Part shown: piece by piece, positions 10,391 to 21,389 of the stretch
How the letters are laid out: each line of letters begins with the position of its first letter
Numbering within the stretch: position 1 is the first letter of the stretch
Assembly: GCA_949592205.1 (NCBI GenBank)
Contig: CATIUR010000004.1
Span: 71,397,837-71,461,836 of the forward strand
Length of the DNA stretch: 64,000 nucleotides
Source of the DNA: Helichrysum umbraculigerum
Lineage: Eukaryota; Streptophyta; Magnoliopsida; Asterales; Asteraceae
Direction of reading: 5' to 3'
Made by a program: the position numbers and the translations under genes
The notes under the pieces: model-generated
The model's input: the letters and a program-made list of their open reading frames with translations, nothing else
What the model was told of the DNA's origin: nothing
Databases searched by the model: none

Positions 10391-13213
10391 GCTCAGTTTC
10401 CCACTCGACCATAAAATTTTCCACCCGGTTTCAACCAAAACAATAACCAACCTAGAGGACCTCCATTCCCTCAAAGAACCAACCAACCTTTCCAACCCCG
10501 ATACGCACATAGATACCCACCTTACCCACAGTAACCACAACTTCCTTACAACCAACCCCTCGCGCTTCCTGGACCCACTTCCGATACAACCCAAACCTCT
10601 GAACAACCTGCAAAGACAAATGCCCCAGCTTCAAGTTCAGATGAAGCCTTCACCCAGTTCATGCAAGGCCAACACCTACTCAACCAAAAGACGTCCGCTA
10701 GACAAGATCAAGCCGACCTCTTTATGAGAAACCAATTGGCCGTGCTAAAGAATTTGGAAGCTAAAATTGGACAACTGGCAAAACACCTTGATAACAGACC
10801 AAGAGGAAGTTTGCCCAGTAACACAGTTCACAACCCACATGTTGAGGAAGCGAAGCAACTCACTACCACGAAGGAAGCAGCCACTCCACCTCCTACTGCT
10901 GTACCAGTAAAGGAAGAACCAAAGATCAAGATACCAGCTGTGGAAACCACTCCGACCATGAACAAAGAGGTTAGAATCCCTTACCCCGCTAGACTTAAAG
11001 TCCAACCTAAGAAATTATCATCCTTTAAGTTAGATGGAAAATTCCTTGACACCATGTCTAGAGTTCCCGGTCGTAACAATTATATTAGGAAATTTCTGTC
11101 CACTAAGGATAAACTGCCCGAAGTAAACAACATTCCCCTTAGTTCTGAAACATCAGCCCTACTTAAGAATAGCCTTCCCGAAAAACTAGGAGACACCGGT
11201 AGATTCACACTCCCTTGTTCTATTTACCAATCCGGAGATATCAGCGCCTTAGCCGACTTAGGAGCTAGCATTAACCTTATGCCCTACTCCCTGTTTAAGA
11301 GGCTAGAACTTGAAAATTTGAAACCCACTAAGATGACTGTCCAGTTAGCTGACCAATCTGTTAGATACCCAAAAGGAATAGCTGAAAACGTCTTAGTTCA
11401 AGTTAACAAATTCTTCTTTCCGATGGATTTCGTGGTAATGGATATCCACGAGGACATAAACATCCCGATTATCCTTGGAAGACCATTCATGAACATAGCT
11501 AGAGCAGTGATTGATGTGTATAACCACACGATTGTTCTACGAGCACATGGTGAAAGCATCACTTACAAGATCGACCAACCGGATTGTACACCAGAACAAG
11601 AAGAAAGCTATGCTATATCAACAGGCAGAATTTGTTCCGATGAAGAATCAGACCCTGAAGAAGAACAGTGTTTCACTCGACCCACAACCTTGATCTACAA
11701 CACTGAAACTGACCGAGACGAGGACGAGGATTATCAAGACGCAGAGGAAGAAGAAGAATCCGACGAGGAACAATCAGAACCTGAGGAAGAAGAGGAAGAA
11801 CCCGCTGAGGAAGATGAAGGAACGGAAGAAGTGGAAGAAGAAGAACCCGAAGAGGAGGAGGAAGAAATGGAGGAAGATCAAATCGATTCACCACAAATGG
11901 CCGAAGTGAATAGGATACAGAGCTATGATGATTACTCTTCATCAGAAGAATCCGTTGATTATGAAACCCTCCGTCAAGAGCTCAAATCCACTCATCTCCG
12001 AAGGATGGGAGACATTCTTAACTCCTATCTCGATCCTTCCAAACCTTTCACCCGAAACCGACTCCGAGACATAGATAGTTTTGAAAAAGAACTCCAATCA
12101 TCAAAGCACCCAGACATGTATGTTGGACTCCTACAAAGAATCTCTGCATATAAGGCACGTCAAAAAGGGGGCTTTGCTGAAGAGAACCTTCAAAGCACAA
12201 CCACGGAAGTCAGAACCATCGAAGTAGACAGTACTCAACCTTTCAACAACGCACCCTCAGATGAAGAATTCCACCAATTCCCTGATTCACGTGACAAAGA
12301 TTCTGAAGATGAAGTCGAGTATGACGGCGAATGTATCGACGTCACTCTCGATGAACGCTCTATTCCACAAACTCCTCTTGCTCCACCAAACTCTCCCGTC
12401 ATCATAGCTGAAAGACTAGAGATCCCCCTCATCGACACTCACGAAGAAATGATCGACCTGATTGACGAAAATGAAGATGTGCACGTCATTGTGGAAGCTA
12501 TCAAAGAATCAACTAACAACTACACCACCGCCCAGAGACACCTGATAAGGCAAATTGAACGAGAGTACGACTCATACCTCGCCAATTATGGAGAACCAGT
12601 ACCCCAGACTCTAATCCGACATATTCAAGCATTTTCAGATTCCCTTCAAGAACAAGTCAACAGAGAAGCTCAACAGCCCAAAAGACTCAACTACCCGATG
12701 GGAGAAGTCGAGTTCTGCAACAGCCAGAGGCAAATATTCCAAAAAGTATATTGTGCTTTGGCCGGATCAGCTTTTCCCTATTCAGCAAGTCAAAAGGCTA
12801 CACTAGCATCCACGAGGACCCAACTTGAAAGAGCTACTGGAAACCCACAAAACGATGCCGATATCAGAATGGTGGGAGATCTTAGAACCCTACTAGATCT
12901 CATCGAGACTGGAGAGCACCTCACAGCCTCGGAAAACTATAGGATCGTTATACATTCCACCATTGGCCATCATGTTGAGCTGATAATTGATGAACTGAAC
13001 CAGTCAGCATATGAAGAAGAAACTCGTGAGGTACCAAGATTGATTCCGCATATGTCACAAATCAACATGGTAACTTATGTGACAACTCGACTACGCGGAA
13101 TGTACACTGAAGAAGATGTAGAGCTTAATGTCTATTGTGATGGATATCGCGAGATATTCAGCAAACTAATCTATGTTTTCACAGACTCGGACTTTCCCTT
13201 CAACCGTGAATAG
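10391..13213 (+). pseudogene. Protease and C-terminal extension of element B
   Basis: This stays in the same frame as the gag but carries TAA at 10412 and 10532 in the Pro/Gln-rich linker; it is then open from 10535 to TAG at 13211-13213. The protease has DLGAS (11255-11269) and ILGRPFM. A long acidic stretch (about 11660-11880) precedes a region homologous to A residues 900-1122: HEEMI, RHLIRQIEREYD, SAFPYSASQ and ATGNP match A's HEEMI, RDLIEEIEAEYD, SAFPYSPRQ and ATGNP. At least two of the stops fall where A has Gln, as C-to-T change would give. The protease would cleave the polyprotein; the extension's role is unknown. Confidence 0.8.
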
Positions 13214-13612
13214 CATCAACTCATTCAACAAGTATGCCAAGCAACCAAATCCTTTGGAGGAGACCCTCTAGCTAGTGACTTTGAAGAAGTAAAAACTCAA
13301 TTCATGGCACTAATCGCCTCGATAGGTCGCAACCACCCACAGCGTGAGATTGTTCGAACCAACACCTGCACCCAAATTGACCCTAACGGACCGGTCATAA
13401 GGGCAGTTCGATACATCAGCTATGGGATGGCAATTCTCGACCGACTGGCCACTGATCACTTCAAGAGCTTCAGAATGGAATCCACCACTCCACTAACTCT
13501 CATTGCCGACATGATAGAGCAATTCCTGCGATACTTCCCTCCACGCTACAGCTTACCAAGAAACCACGGTGATCAATCCAGCAACATGGACGCATCCAAC
13601 ATCATATTCTGA
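13214..13612 (+). pseudogene. C-terminal tail of the B polyprotein
   Basis: In the same frame after a single TAG and open to TGA/stop at 13612. It aligns with A's tail (2815-3330). The B stop falls opposite a Gln in A, while A's stop falls opposite an Arg in B. The tail is conserved but matches no domain I know. Confidence 0.7.
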
Positions 13613-13624
13613 AGAAAGGACTAA

Positions 13625-13669
13625 GTCGAGCTCTCGACTTTAAAAGAGCGCTTCTCAGGAGGCAACCCA
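13625..13669 (+). other. Conserved post-ORF block in B
   Basis: The 14-base palindrome GTCGAGCTCTCGAC (13625-13638) is followed by AGCGCTTCTCAGGAGGCAAC and CCA. Order and spacing match A (2752-2798 on the minus strand). Confidence 0.55.
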
Positions 13670-14059
13670 TGTTTTTACATTTCTGCAATTTTACTTTCCA
13701 AGAAGTGATGAAATCTCCGACTATCTTCACACTCGGATCATACAAAACATGCTCCAGCCTGTAAGGAAGCATCAACACCCGAAGAATCGTAGATCCGACG
13801 TGTTCACACCTACGAGACAAATCAAAAGAAGACTTGATCAAGAATGCACCAAGAAAGACGGAGTCCGACAAAAGCAAACCAAGGAACACTGCAACCGGGG
13901 AGTACTTCTATACCGTCTCTTTCATTCGTTTTAAATATGCCATATCCATTATGCTTATCACTAAGTGTGGGATTCAAACCCAACACACACACTGAAAGAA
14001 TGAGTCTTAGATGTTTAAAACCCTAAGTGTGGGATTTTACCCCATTCAGAGCTTAGTAT

Positions 14060-14091
14060 AACATCGAGGACGATGTTCCTTTAAGTGTGGG
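14060..14091 (+). promoter_or_regulatory. Internal hairpin plus AAGTGTGGG module of B
   Basis: AACATCG-AGGA-CGATGTT is a perfect hairpin (14060-14077), followed by CCTTTAAGTGTGGG. It is equivalent to A 1976-2008 with different stem bases that still pair. Confidence 0.6.
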
Positions 14092-14909
14092 ATAGCAGTA
14101 GTTGCACTACTGTTAAATGGACATTGGTATATGCTTGATTCTAAAATCGTTGCTCTTTATAAGACCTTGCTTCTCCATAAAAGTAAACAAAATTTTTCAA
14201 AATTGAGTTAAAAATATGTTGAAAATGAAAAATTTTAAACAAAGAAAGATTTACTTTGGGGAAGAAGGAAAAACAAAATACAAATTCTTTTGAAAATCAA
14301 GTTTAGTAATCCCATAAAGAGCATCGCATGACTAGGGACACAACAACCCAACTTTCGATTCGTGAGGTATCTTGAGCCAGATGCAAAGCATTCACTTTTA
14401 ATGCTTCACTTTTTCGATTCTTGAGTGTGCCGATGTATGCGTTTAGAATCAGAACTTGCTCTTGTTATACATTTCGAATCCGAACTGGTGAGTCAAAAAA
14501 AGAGATCGAATCACATCATTCTTGAACCCATCCATACATCCAAAAATAAGTACGTTCCCCCTTTACCTACTCAAAAGCATCCCTCAAACTTCATAGAAAG
14601 TTCCAAAGATGAAAAAAGAGAAGCATCAAGGATATGACGTCAAAGAAAGAAAAATATCCAAGAAAATTCAAAGAAAAGAAAGTCAAATGGAGAAAAAGAC
14701 TCCCCTCAAAAGAAAAAGGCGTCAATCCTACCGAAAATTCAAAAATTTAAGCTTTCCGCTTCACCAAAAAGAAAACCTATGAAAAACTAACACAAACCCC
14801 CTCTCATACCAACAACATCACTTCCCCTAGAATGATTGTGGCTAGATCGACTCCGCGCTCACCTAAAAGGTAACGATTTGATACTCGATCAAGCCTATGA
14901 CGATAAACG

Positions 14910-15012
14910 ATACATGACTGGCGTTCTGACCGATTGATATAATAGAATAGGAAACCCTAAACACTTTGAGTGATTTGAGTCACCACCTTGAGAGGATCGC
15001 CTGGTCATGTAT
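14910..15012 (+). other. Possible long-range RNA stem in B
   Basis: ATACATGACTGGCG (14910-14923) and CGCCTGGTCATGTAT (14998-15012) can pair over about 14 bases with one bulge or mismatch. A has the equivalent pair at 594-608 and 689-698. Confidence 0.45.
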
Positions 15013-15162
15013 CCAAGATCAAAGATCACAAGCATGCTCCTAAAGATTACAATCTTTCCTTTTCAAAGAACAAGTACTTTACTTTCCTAAAACCCCTTAG
15101 TAAAGAGTTCCACCTTAAAATTTTTCATTATCTGCTTATCTTTAACCATGTTTGAAGACGAG

Positions 15163-15201
15163 TTTGCTTGAGGACAAGCAAAGTTCTAAGTAAGGGATAC
15201 T
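15163..15201 (+). promoter_or_regulatory. Hairpin and degraded polypurine tract of B
   Basis: TTTGCTTG-AGGA-CAAGCAAA (15163-15182) is a perfect hairpin, followed by TTCTAAGTAAGGGATACT up to the LTR at 15202. The tract has lost the GTG of AAGTGTGGG. Confidence 0.75.
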
Positions 15202-15720
15202 TGATATCGCGTAAAAAGTCACGTTTTTACTACCGATATCTCTCTCATTCTGGAACGATTCTTGGCATATTAACTCAAAACCATTACAAATCAGTAGTAT
15301 TATGCCAAGATGGTCAAAACAAGGTTGCACGATGAAAATCAAGTAAATCGGATGAAAAACGAAGATTCTACACACGTTTGAAGATTCAAGGCATCAAAAC
15401 GAGACTTCAAGGCAAAAGTGACCATCACCAACATCTATCTTACCTGAGATGTTCGTTTTCAAATTACGAATCTAACAGAAAAGGAATCAACAAAAACGGA
15501 CGAAGAATGAAGATTCTACGTACGCCGGAAGATCCAAACGATTCGTACAGCACATATGAAGTTCAGAGATGAATTCTTGGGATATCTTTACATCAAAGTC
15601 TTCGTTTTTAAATTACGAATCCAACAAAAAAATAATCAAAACAAATGGACGCATAACGATGAAGATACGCGCCAAACGAGCAACGAAGCAACGGGCGACG
15701 ACCGGGGCTGGTGGCAGCCA

Positions 15721-15771
15721 GCCGCCGCCGGCCAGCCACCAGGCCGCCGGCCCCCAGCCAGCAGGCCGCTG
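15721..15771 (+). repeat. GC-rich CCGCCGG repeats in the B/C LTR
   Basis: Cores CCGCCGG at 15725 and 15744 and CCGCTGG at 15765 (spacing 19 and 21 bp) in a GC-rich island within AT-rich DNA, upstream of the TATA box. Confidence 0.6.
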
Positions 15772-15850
15772 GCGCCCGGCATCCACCCATCCGGATTGCA
15801 CTTTTTGGTCCTTTCGTGTACCCGGTGCTAGACCTTTATGCAACTTTATG

Positions 15851-15923
15851 TACCTCGGACCACTATATGATCGTACCTCGGACCACTATATGCGCGTACC
15901 TCGTGCCACTATATGCGCGTACC
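15851..15923 (+). repeat. 23-bp tandem repeat in the B/C LTR
   Basis: Unit TACCTCGGACCACTATATG plus four bases, starting at 15851, 15874 and 15897, with a partial copy at 15920. It lies between the GC-rich repeat and the TATA box. Confidence 0.8.
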
Positions 15924-15970
15924 TTTTGCTGTTGTGAGCTTTTGTTTGCTAACATGCACCAAAGTTCTCC

Positions 15971-15980
15971 TATAAATAGG
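15971..15980 (+). promoter_or_regulatory. TATA box of the B/C LTR
   Basis: TATAAATAGG about 50 bp downstream of the 23-bp repeat. Transcription would start shortly after it, placing the rest of the LTR in the leader. Confidence 0.6.
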
Positions 15981-17754
15981 AGGCTTTAGGCTCATTTGAA
16001 AGACACACCTCCACACCTTCCATCCTTGGAAAAATACATTTTCTTTCTATAGCTTCTAGCTTTTCTTTCTTTGTTTATTTTCTTGCTTTAAAGTAGTATT
16101 AGGCTAGTTAGAATAGAAGCAAGGAACGGTTTGTATTTCTTGGTGAGGAAAGCAATTGTAATCTGTGGTGTACGCTTGGAGCAACTCTTATTAATTCAAG
16201 TCTATTCTTTCTCGCATATTAATCTCGGTTATTTCTATCCTTATCTATCTTAATTAAATATGTTTACTTTAATTATGCTAGAGATCGTTTATGCCATGAT
16301 TAGCGAGTAGATTACTATTGTATTTGTTGTGATGTAGTTAGCGTATATAGTTGTGGGATGACTTTAAATGTGTCATGAAATAATATGACGGCCCCTATTC
16401 GACTGTTTACTTGGTATAGTGCTGGAAATGCTTTCGAGCAAAGTACAAACGCATGGAAGCCGGTAACGACCGAAGGTAGTTGTATTATGGATTGACACTA
16501 TTAAAATAGGAAACTTTATGAACGGACTTATTTTACGATTTTAAACCTAAAACTTATATTCGCCTTTCGATTAACAAACGTGATTGTAACCTTGTAAAGA
16601 GGAGTCGCGAACCTTAATACTTGGTCAATAGTTATGTGTGTAAAAAATATGGTTTTAATTGTGACGTCATGCAAGCATCATAAAACGCAATATGATTACG
16701 TGGAATTGCCATGAGTATTGTACACCTATAATCACAATGTACTTATTATGTAAACATTGCGGAGCAATTAAACCACAATGGAAACATCGGTAACGATTAA
16801 ATACATTGTGGATTACCATAGCATTATCTGACATGGTCTGGGTTTAACTTTATGCAAAAAGCTGCCAGCATTTTAATTAACGTTTTAATTAGATTAGTTA
16901 GTTTAGATTAGATTAGATTAGGTAGGCTATAGGCTAAATAACCATTTACGAAAACCTAGGGATTTATTAATTGTATTGAGAATGGCAAGTTTAAAATCCA
17001 CTTTAAAACGATACTTTTCCTTAACCTATGAAATCTAAAGTAAGGTACGCAAGGAGCCTCAACACCTTTCTTCGCTTACCACGCTTAAGGTTCATTAATT
17101 GGAATTGATCAACTAAGTCCGAACATATTTTCTGAAGATAGTTGTTTGTTGGATTTATATTCTTCATGGTATTAAGAACGGTTAGACTTGTTGTAGACTT
17201 GCTACTCTATTCCTTCGCCCACGAGCAAATGCGTTCGACAATAAGGGCCACTAACTCCATCATAGGAGAGTGTGGAGAGTTGAGCATTGTCTGTCTGATC
17301 AGAATCATGACACCTCGGTTCCTCGTGACATATTAGTTGATAACCGACTAATAGGGAATCTATTGGTTATACCATGGACTATCAAATCTAGTGAACTTCC
17401 CAAATTCAGTAAACGTTTTCCCCAAAAGTCATTGTCCCACATTATAAGCTAATGAACTCACAACAAATACTCCCTTTTATTATCTGATTTATCATTAACT
17501 TTTATTCGCTTTTTTTAGTTTACTTAGTTAACTGAACCAAAACCCCCAACGCACTCTTTAAAACATTTACTAGAAAAGCAAGATTGATTGGATCACCTCC
17601 GTTTCAATTCAGTTTCTCTTTAAGAACGACTCTAGGTCATACTTACCATCTACTAGCTTTTTGTTCAGTATTAGTAAGTCACGCTTAGACCCCAGCAATT
17701 ATAAATTTTAAACATGCGTTGACGGTTCGTAACAGAAACGAGTCATCAAGTTTT

Positions 17755-17773
17755 TGGCGCCGCTGCCGGGGAG
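17755..17773 (+). promoter_or_regulatory. Primer binding site of C, tRNA-Asp type
   Basis: TGGCGCCGCTGCCGGGGAG, one base different from A's site, six bases after the LTR end. The same form occurs in D (19890). Confidence 0.8.
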
Positions 17774-17896
17774 ACTAACTATCCGATACAGAGGCCCAAC
17801 CAATCCCAATTCTAGTAAACCCTTAGGATAAAACCTTCAAAAAAAAATATTTTCTTTATTATCAGTTTTCCTTTATTGTCTGTTTTTCTTTAGTGT

Positions 17897-18270
17897 ATGA
17901 CCTCTTCCGCTAGATCTGCACCACTGTTTAATTTCCCTGATCCATGACTTATAATACGTACCATTCGACGAGAAAAGAAGCAATCCGCGCTTAGACCAGC
18001 AATGGCTGAACGCATCACTCTCGCTGACAACAGTAAACCCTCTATTGAAGGAAGAGGAGGCCCGATTCTTTACCCAGAAACCCCAGGACAATCGTTCGAG
18101 CTTAAACACCACATCATCCAGCTAATCCAAAACCACTGTCAATTCCATGGATTACCAAGTGATGATCCTAACTCTCACCTCGAAAAGTTCATATCTCTTT
18201 CGAACTCCTACAAGCAAAACGGAATTAGTCAAGACACAATCCGCTTGTATCGTTTCCCTTATTCGCTCAC
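17897..18270 (+). pseudogene. N-terminal gag of C, before insertion of D
   Basis: ATG at 17897 opens MTSSARSAPLFNFPDP, then TGA at 17945-17947 where B has Glu. MAERITLADN follows at 18002 in the same frame. The gag runs to YRFPYSLT, where D interrupts it; the frame resumes at 37561. This copy gives the ORF start that B lacks. Confidence 0.8.
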
Positions 18271-18751
18271 TGATAAGCATCAAATAGATAGTATATTTTA
18301 TAATAATTTATCCTTATATTTATATACATTTTAGTGCGTTTATATGATTTTAGATACTTATTTCGTTAATATTTGCAGAGATATATTTTAATTAAAGATT
18401 GAAGAAAAAGGAACGAGAACAAGTCCAAAACTGAAGAAAATGAAGAAATGAAGAAAAACCCGAAGAGAATAAAGACTTAAATAATGGGCCAATAAAAGAT
18501 TTTATAAAGAAAATAGCTCAAAAGTGGAGTGATAAGATTAAATAAGTGTTTTGAATGAAGCTTAGATGAAAAGGAGCGGAATTTAGATCAAAAACCGAAG
18601 AAAAGTGTAAATGTTGAATTTCTTGCTAAGCGTTAGTATTTTGGCCATAACTTCCTCATACGAAGTCCAAATGAGTCGATTCAAGCGGCCAAATTTAGCT
18701 AACACATAGGGCTACAACATATCAAAAATTCAGCTCATTTGGAAAAAAACT

Positions 18752-18875
18752 CAACCGCCGGTTGGGCCTTTCAACCGGCGGTTGGATCAAAAATCTGGAA
18801 TATTCGAGAAACGAGGAGTTGTACTTGGAGATAAAGTACCCAACCGCCGGTTGGACCTTCCAAACGCCGGTTGGG
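18752..18875 (+). repeat. CAACCGCCGGTTG motifs in the D LTR
   Basis: CAACCGCCGGTTG (18752) and its exact reverse complement CAACCGGCGGTTG (18772) form a 13-bp inverted repeat with a 7-bp spacer. A second pair starts at 18841 and 18861 (one copy has a changed base). Spacing inside each pair is 20 bp. They end about 17 bp before the TATA box. The second LTR has them at about 24325-24450. Confidence 0.8.
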
Positions 18876-18891
18876 ACCGACTTTCAGCTAT

Positions 18892-18900
18892 TATAAATAG
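18892..18900 (+). promoter_or_regulatory. TATA box of the D LTR
   Basis: TATAAATAG right after the palindromic motifs. Confidence 0.55.
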
Positions 18901-19889
18901 AAAACATCTTCTTGCTTCGAAATATACCTCAATAACCATAATAATTCATATATTACGAATTATTAACCCCAAATTCGACTAGAAACACTTTCTAGGGGTT
19001 TTAGGAGCAATTTAGAGTCGCGGACTCGCAAGGGTTTGTCTACGATCAAGGGTACGGAGCGTAGTTCATGGTTTTGGTTTGTGTATCTTATTCTTTATTT
19101 AATTTTGAATGTGTTTTATTATTGAATATTGATTATGATTATGTTTAACTTAATTATAACTAATATTGATTGTATTCGCTTAGATTTATATTATTGTTGG
19201 AATTATATTATTGAATGTTTATTATACAAGAATTGTCTCTATTATGATATATTAATGAAAGTTTTTGACATAATTAGACTGATTTATACAAAACTAGGAT
19301 GACCAAAAACTGTTTTTATAAATTAAGTAATTGTGTTTATGTCTTGATCTTAACCTTATGCGATAGACTAAGAATATAGTTAATATAAAGTAATATTGTG
19401 ATTCAAGCCTAACCATAGAAATTATATTAATAAATTGATGATAGATCTTATTAATTAGTAACACTTTGCGTAATCTTATGATTGTGTTGCTATGATGAAG
19501 ATTTGACTTAACCCTAAGTGATCTTCTACATTAGTAATTCACCAATAATAATAATCAACAATAAATAATCTAAGTAAATACATATTTATCTCTAATTGTT
19601 TAGTATCCTTAGTTAATTGTTTTCCATTGAATTGTTTATAATTTAGTATTCTTAAATACGTTCATACGGAACTAAAACGTATCCCCCTTATCTGTATATT
19701 GTATATTTTAATTGAATTATAAATTCTATTTTATTTATAACCACCATTCCCAGTGTTCGACTCGGACTTACTTAAAAGCTATATTATACGAACGGGTTAT
19801 TCTTGCCTGGCTTGTGTGATAGTTATTTTAGTATTTCCATTTATTTAAAACTTGTTATTTTGTACTCTATTCACACGACATCAAGTTTT

Positions 19890-19908
19890 TGGCGCCGCTG
19901 CCGGGGAG
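19890..19908 (+). promoter_or_regulatory. Primer binding site of D, tRNA-Asp type
   Basis: TGGCGCCGCTGCCGGGGAG six bases after the LTR end, identical to C's site. Confidence 0.8.
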
Positions 19909-20082
19909 TGGTTGCGTTTATTTAATTTGGAATTTATAGTTTTTAATTTTAAATTTACCCTGTAAAATTTTTTTATACATTGTTGATCAATGGAAATATC
20001 GGCTCACCCATTGAGAATACTGACAAAAACAAAGGTATAAGGAGAGTTCAGCCCTACTTCATTGATTTTAATCATATAAGAG

Positions 20083-20274
20083 GTAAGGTGCTTCTCGAAA
20101 GAGATAGGTTTTTAATACGCTTCGCGCTGACCTATTTCTCCGCTTTTGTGTACAATTAATGGAGCTACCTAGATCTGTTGACTAGCTTTGTAAAAGAATT
20201 TTTATTGGAATTTTTTTTATTAGTTAGTTTTTATTTTCTTTTCTTTTCTTTTTCTTTTTGTTTTCTTTTGACAG
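20083..20274 (+). other. Probable 192-nt intron in the D transcript
   Basis: The donor AG|GTAAGG at 20082/20083 fits the plant consensus. The acceptor is a long T-rich tract ending TTTTGACAG at 20274. Joining the two sides keeps one open frame: codons from 19953 to 20082 continue into the ORF starting MYHRRNH at 20277. That upstream frame has no ATG; an ATG one frame away at 19990 suggests a small deletion, or translation may start at 20277. Confidence 0.55.
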
Positions 20275-20564
20275 GTATGTATCACCGTAGGAATCATATT
20301 CCTGTAATATATCAAAAATCGAGAAACTATTATATGAATGAAGATATTACCAACATGATGATTGAGGAGGATTTGAATCAACGTCTTGATAACTTAATAA
20401 CATTAGCTTCTAAGCGTATTGAAGAACTGCAGAACAAAGATCCAATTGTGAAAGATATGGAAAGCGACAAGGTGGAAAATTCTGACAAATCTGAAGATGA
20501 AGGATGTAAACCTAATGTAAATTTGGAAGAAATAATGAGTCGGATGTCGACTACAGATATGTGA
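20275..20564 (+). pseudogene. D ORF, first readable part (unknown protein)
   Basis: ATG 20277 to TGA 20562-20564, 95 codons, hydrophilic, with a probable helix (DLNQRLDNLITLASKRIEEL) and many acidic residues. The longer frame from 20178 begins in the probable intron and gives an unlikely hydrophobic leader, so I prefer 20277. An A-run just after the stop (about 20570-20578) looks like a frameshift; the next frame continues EAIIESQSDSVQRIAKM. Possibly the gag equivalent of D, but no gag motif is visible. Confidence 0.5.
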
Positions 20565-21272
20565 ATGGAAAAAAAACGAAGCAATTATAGAAAGTCAAAG
20601 TGATTCCGTTCAACGAATTGCGAAAATGTTAAAAGAAATAGGAAGCACACTTGAGGAGAATCTTAGCAAAATCGAGATTGAAGGACACGAGACAAATAAA
20701 AACCAAATTTCAACAATTATACGCCTTCACCTTCTTTCCCACAAGCCTTAACGAAAGAAATTATTAAAAAGTATACACCTCCACCGCCGTATCCAGCTGC
20801 TTTGAATAGAAATTACAAGGAAATACAAGGATCAATTTTTCCAAAGCTTAAGAAATATACTGTTAAAAGTTTATCTCAACCAGTGATTGTTAAAGCTACG
20901 CAATCTATGGAGACTTCAGGCAAAAAAGTAGAAGAAACCGAGACTATTGATCACAGTCATGGAGATTCCATTCAACAACTTGAAGAGAAGATTTCACCAG
21001 ATACATATTCTCAATCCTCTGAATCCTTATTTTCTAATGAAATTTTTAGTAAAATTAAACAGGAAGAAGATATGGAGGTAGATTGGTTGCCTTTGCCAAA
21101 ATTTGATCACTATGATTCTGATGAGGAATCATTTTTGTTACTTAATTGTAATGAAGAGGATAACCTTGATTTAGAAAACCATAATGGGGTTATGACAGAA
21201 GAAGAATTAATAGCCATTCCGGATCTAGCTATTAGTGAAACTTCATCATTACATCCGGAGGTTGACGAATAG
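20565..21272 (+). pseudogene. D ORF, second part, frameshifted
   Basis: Readable in one frame to about 20715, then in another from SFPQALTKEIIKKYTPPPPY through the open frame that includes 20802-21272 (156 codons from its first Met). The Pro-rich stretch and the acidic C-terminal half (EEDNLDLENHNGVMTEEEL) are the only visible traits. At least two frameshifts relative to 20277. No known family recognised. Confidence 0.5.
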
Positions 21273-21389
21273 GAAAAATATGATCAAGCAATGGTAAGGA
21301 TTGGAAACGAAACAAAAAACAGAATTTGCGGTAATCAGATATCAAACAACAATTGGATTACAACAAAGTCGACAGTTGAAATCTAAACG

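Larger units (their letters stand above)
13670..15162 (+). other. Noncoding 3' region of element B
   Basis: About 1.5 kb without a supported gene. AAGTGTGGG copies lie at 13962, 14024 and 14082, in the same order as in A, within conserved sequence such as TATCACTAAGTGTGGGATTC. It also holds the gaggtatcttgagcca block (about 14365-14380) and a possible long-range stem (14910-15012). Confidence 0.55.
9434..17748 (+). mobile_element. Element B: Athila-like retrotransposon, 5' part off window, broken gag-protease
   Basis: B starts inside its gag because A inserted there; its own left LTR, primer site and first codons lie left of the window. It reads gag, protease, unknown C-terminal region, 1.5 kb noncoding, polypurine tract and LTR (15202-17748). 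It is the same family as C (near-identical gag start and LTR) and a diverged relative of A. No polymerase is present. Four in-frame stops mark it as inactive for protein. Confidence 0.85.
15202..17748 (+). repeat. LTR shared by B (3') and C (5')
   Basis: A 2547-bp LTR, tgatatcgcg to gagtcatca. It has a polypurine tract on its left and a primer site on its right, so it serves both elements. Its last 1734 bp match 48525-50239 closely. It holds a GC-rich repeat (15721-15771), a 23-bp tandem repeat (15851-15923) and a TATA box (15971). Single LTRs shared between two internal regions arise by recombination between copies. Confidence 0.88.
18271..19883 (+). repeat. 5' LTR of D
   Basis: 1613 bp, matching 23842-24711 plus 36833-37560 apart from scattered differences and a small indel near 19190. 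It holds inverted CAACCGCCGGTTG motifs and TATAAATAG. The ORF at 18782-18982 is a chance frame in the LTR. Confidence 0.88.

Noticed and set aside
15569..15989. Pro/Arg-rich ORFs around 15.6-15.9 kb
   Set aside because: They come from the GC-rich LTR repeat and overlap on both strands.
20178..20276. Hydrophobic leader as signal peptide of the D protein
   Set aside because: It reads through a T-rich tract ending in a splice acceptor; better explained as intron.
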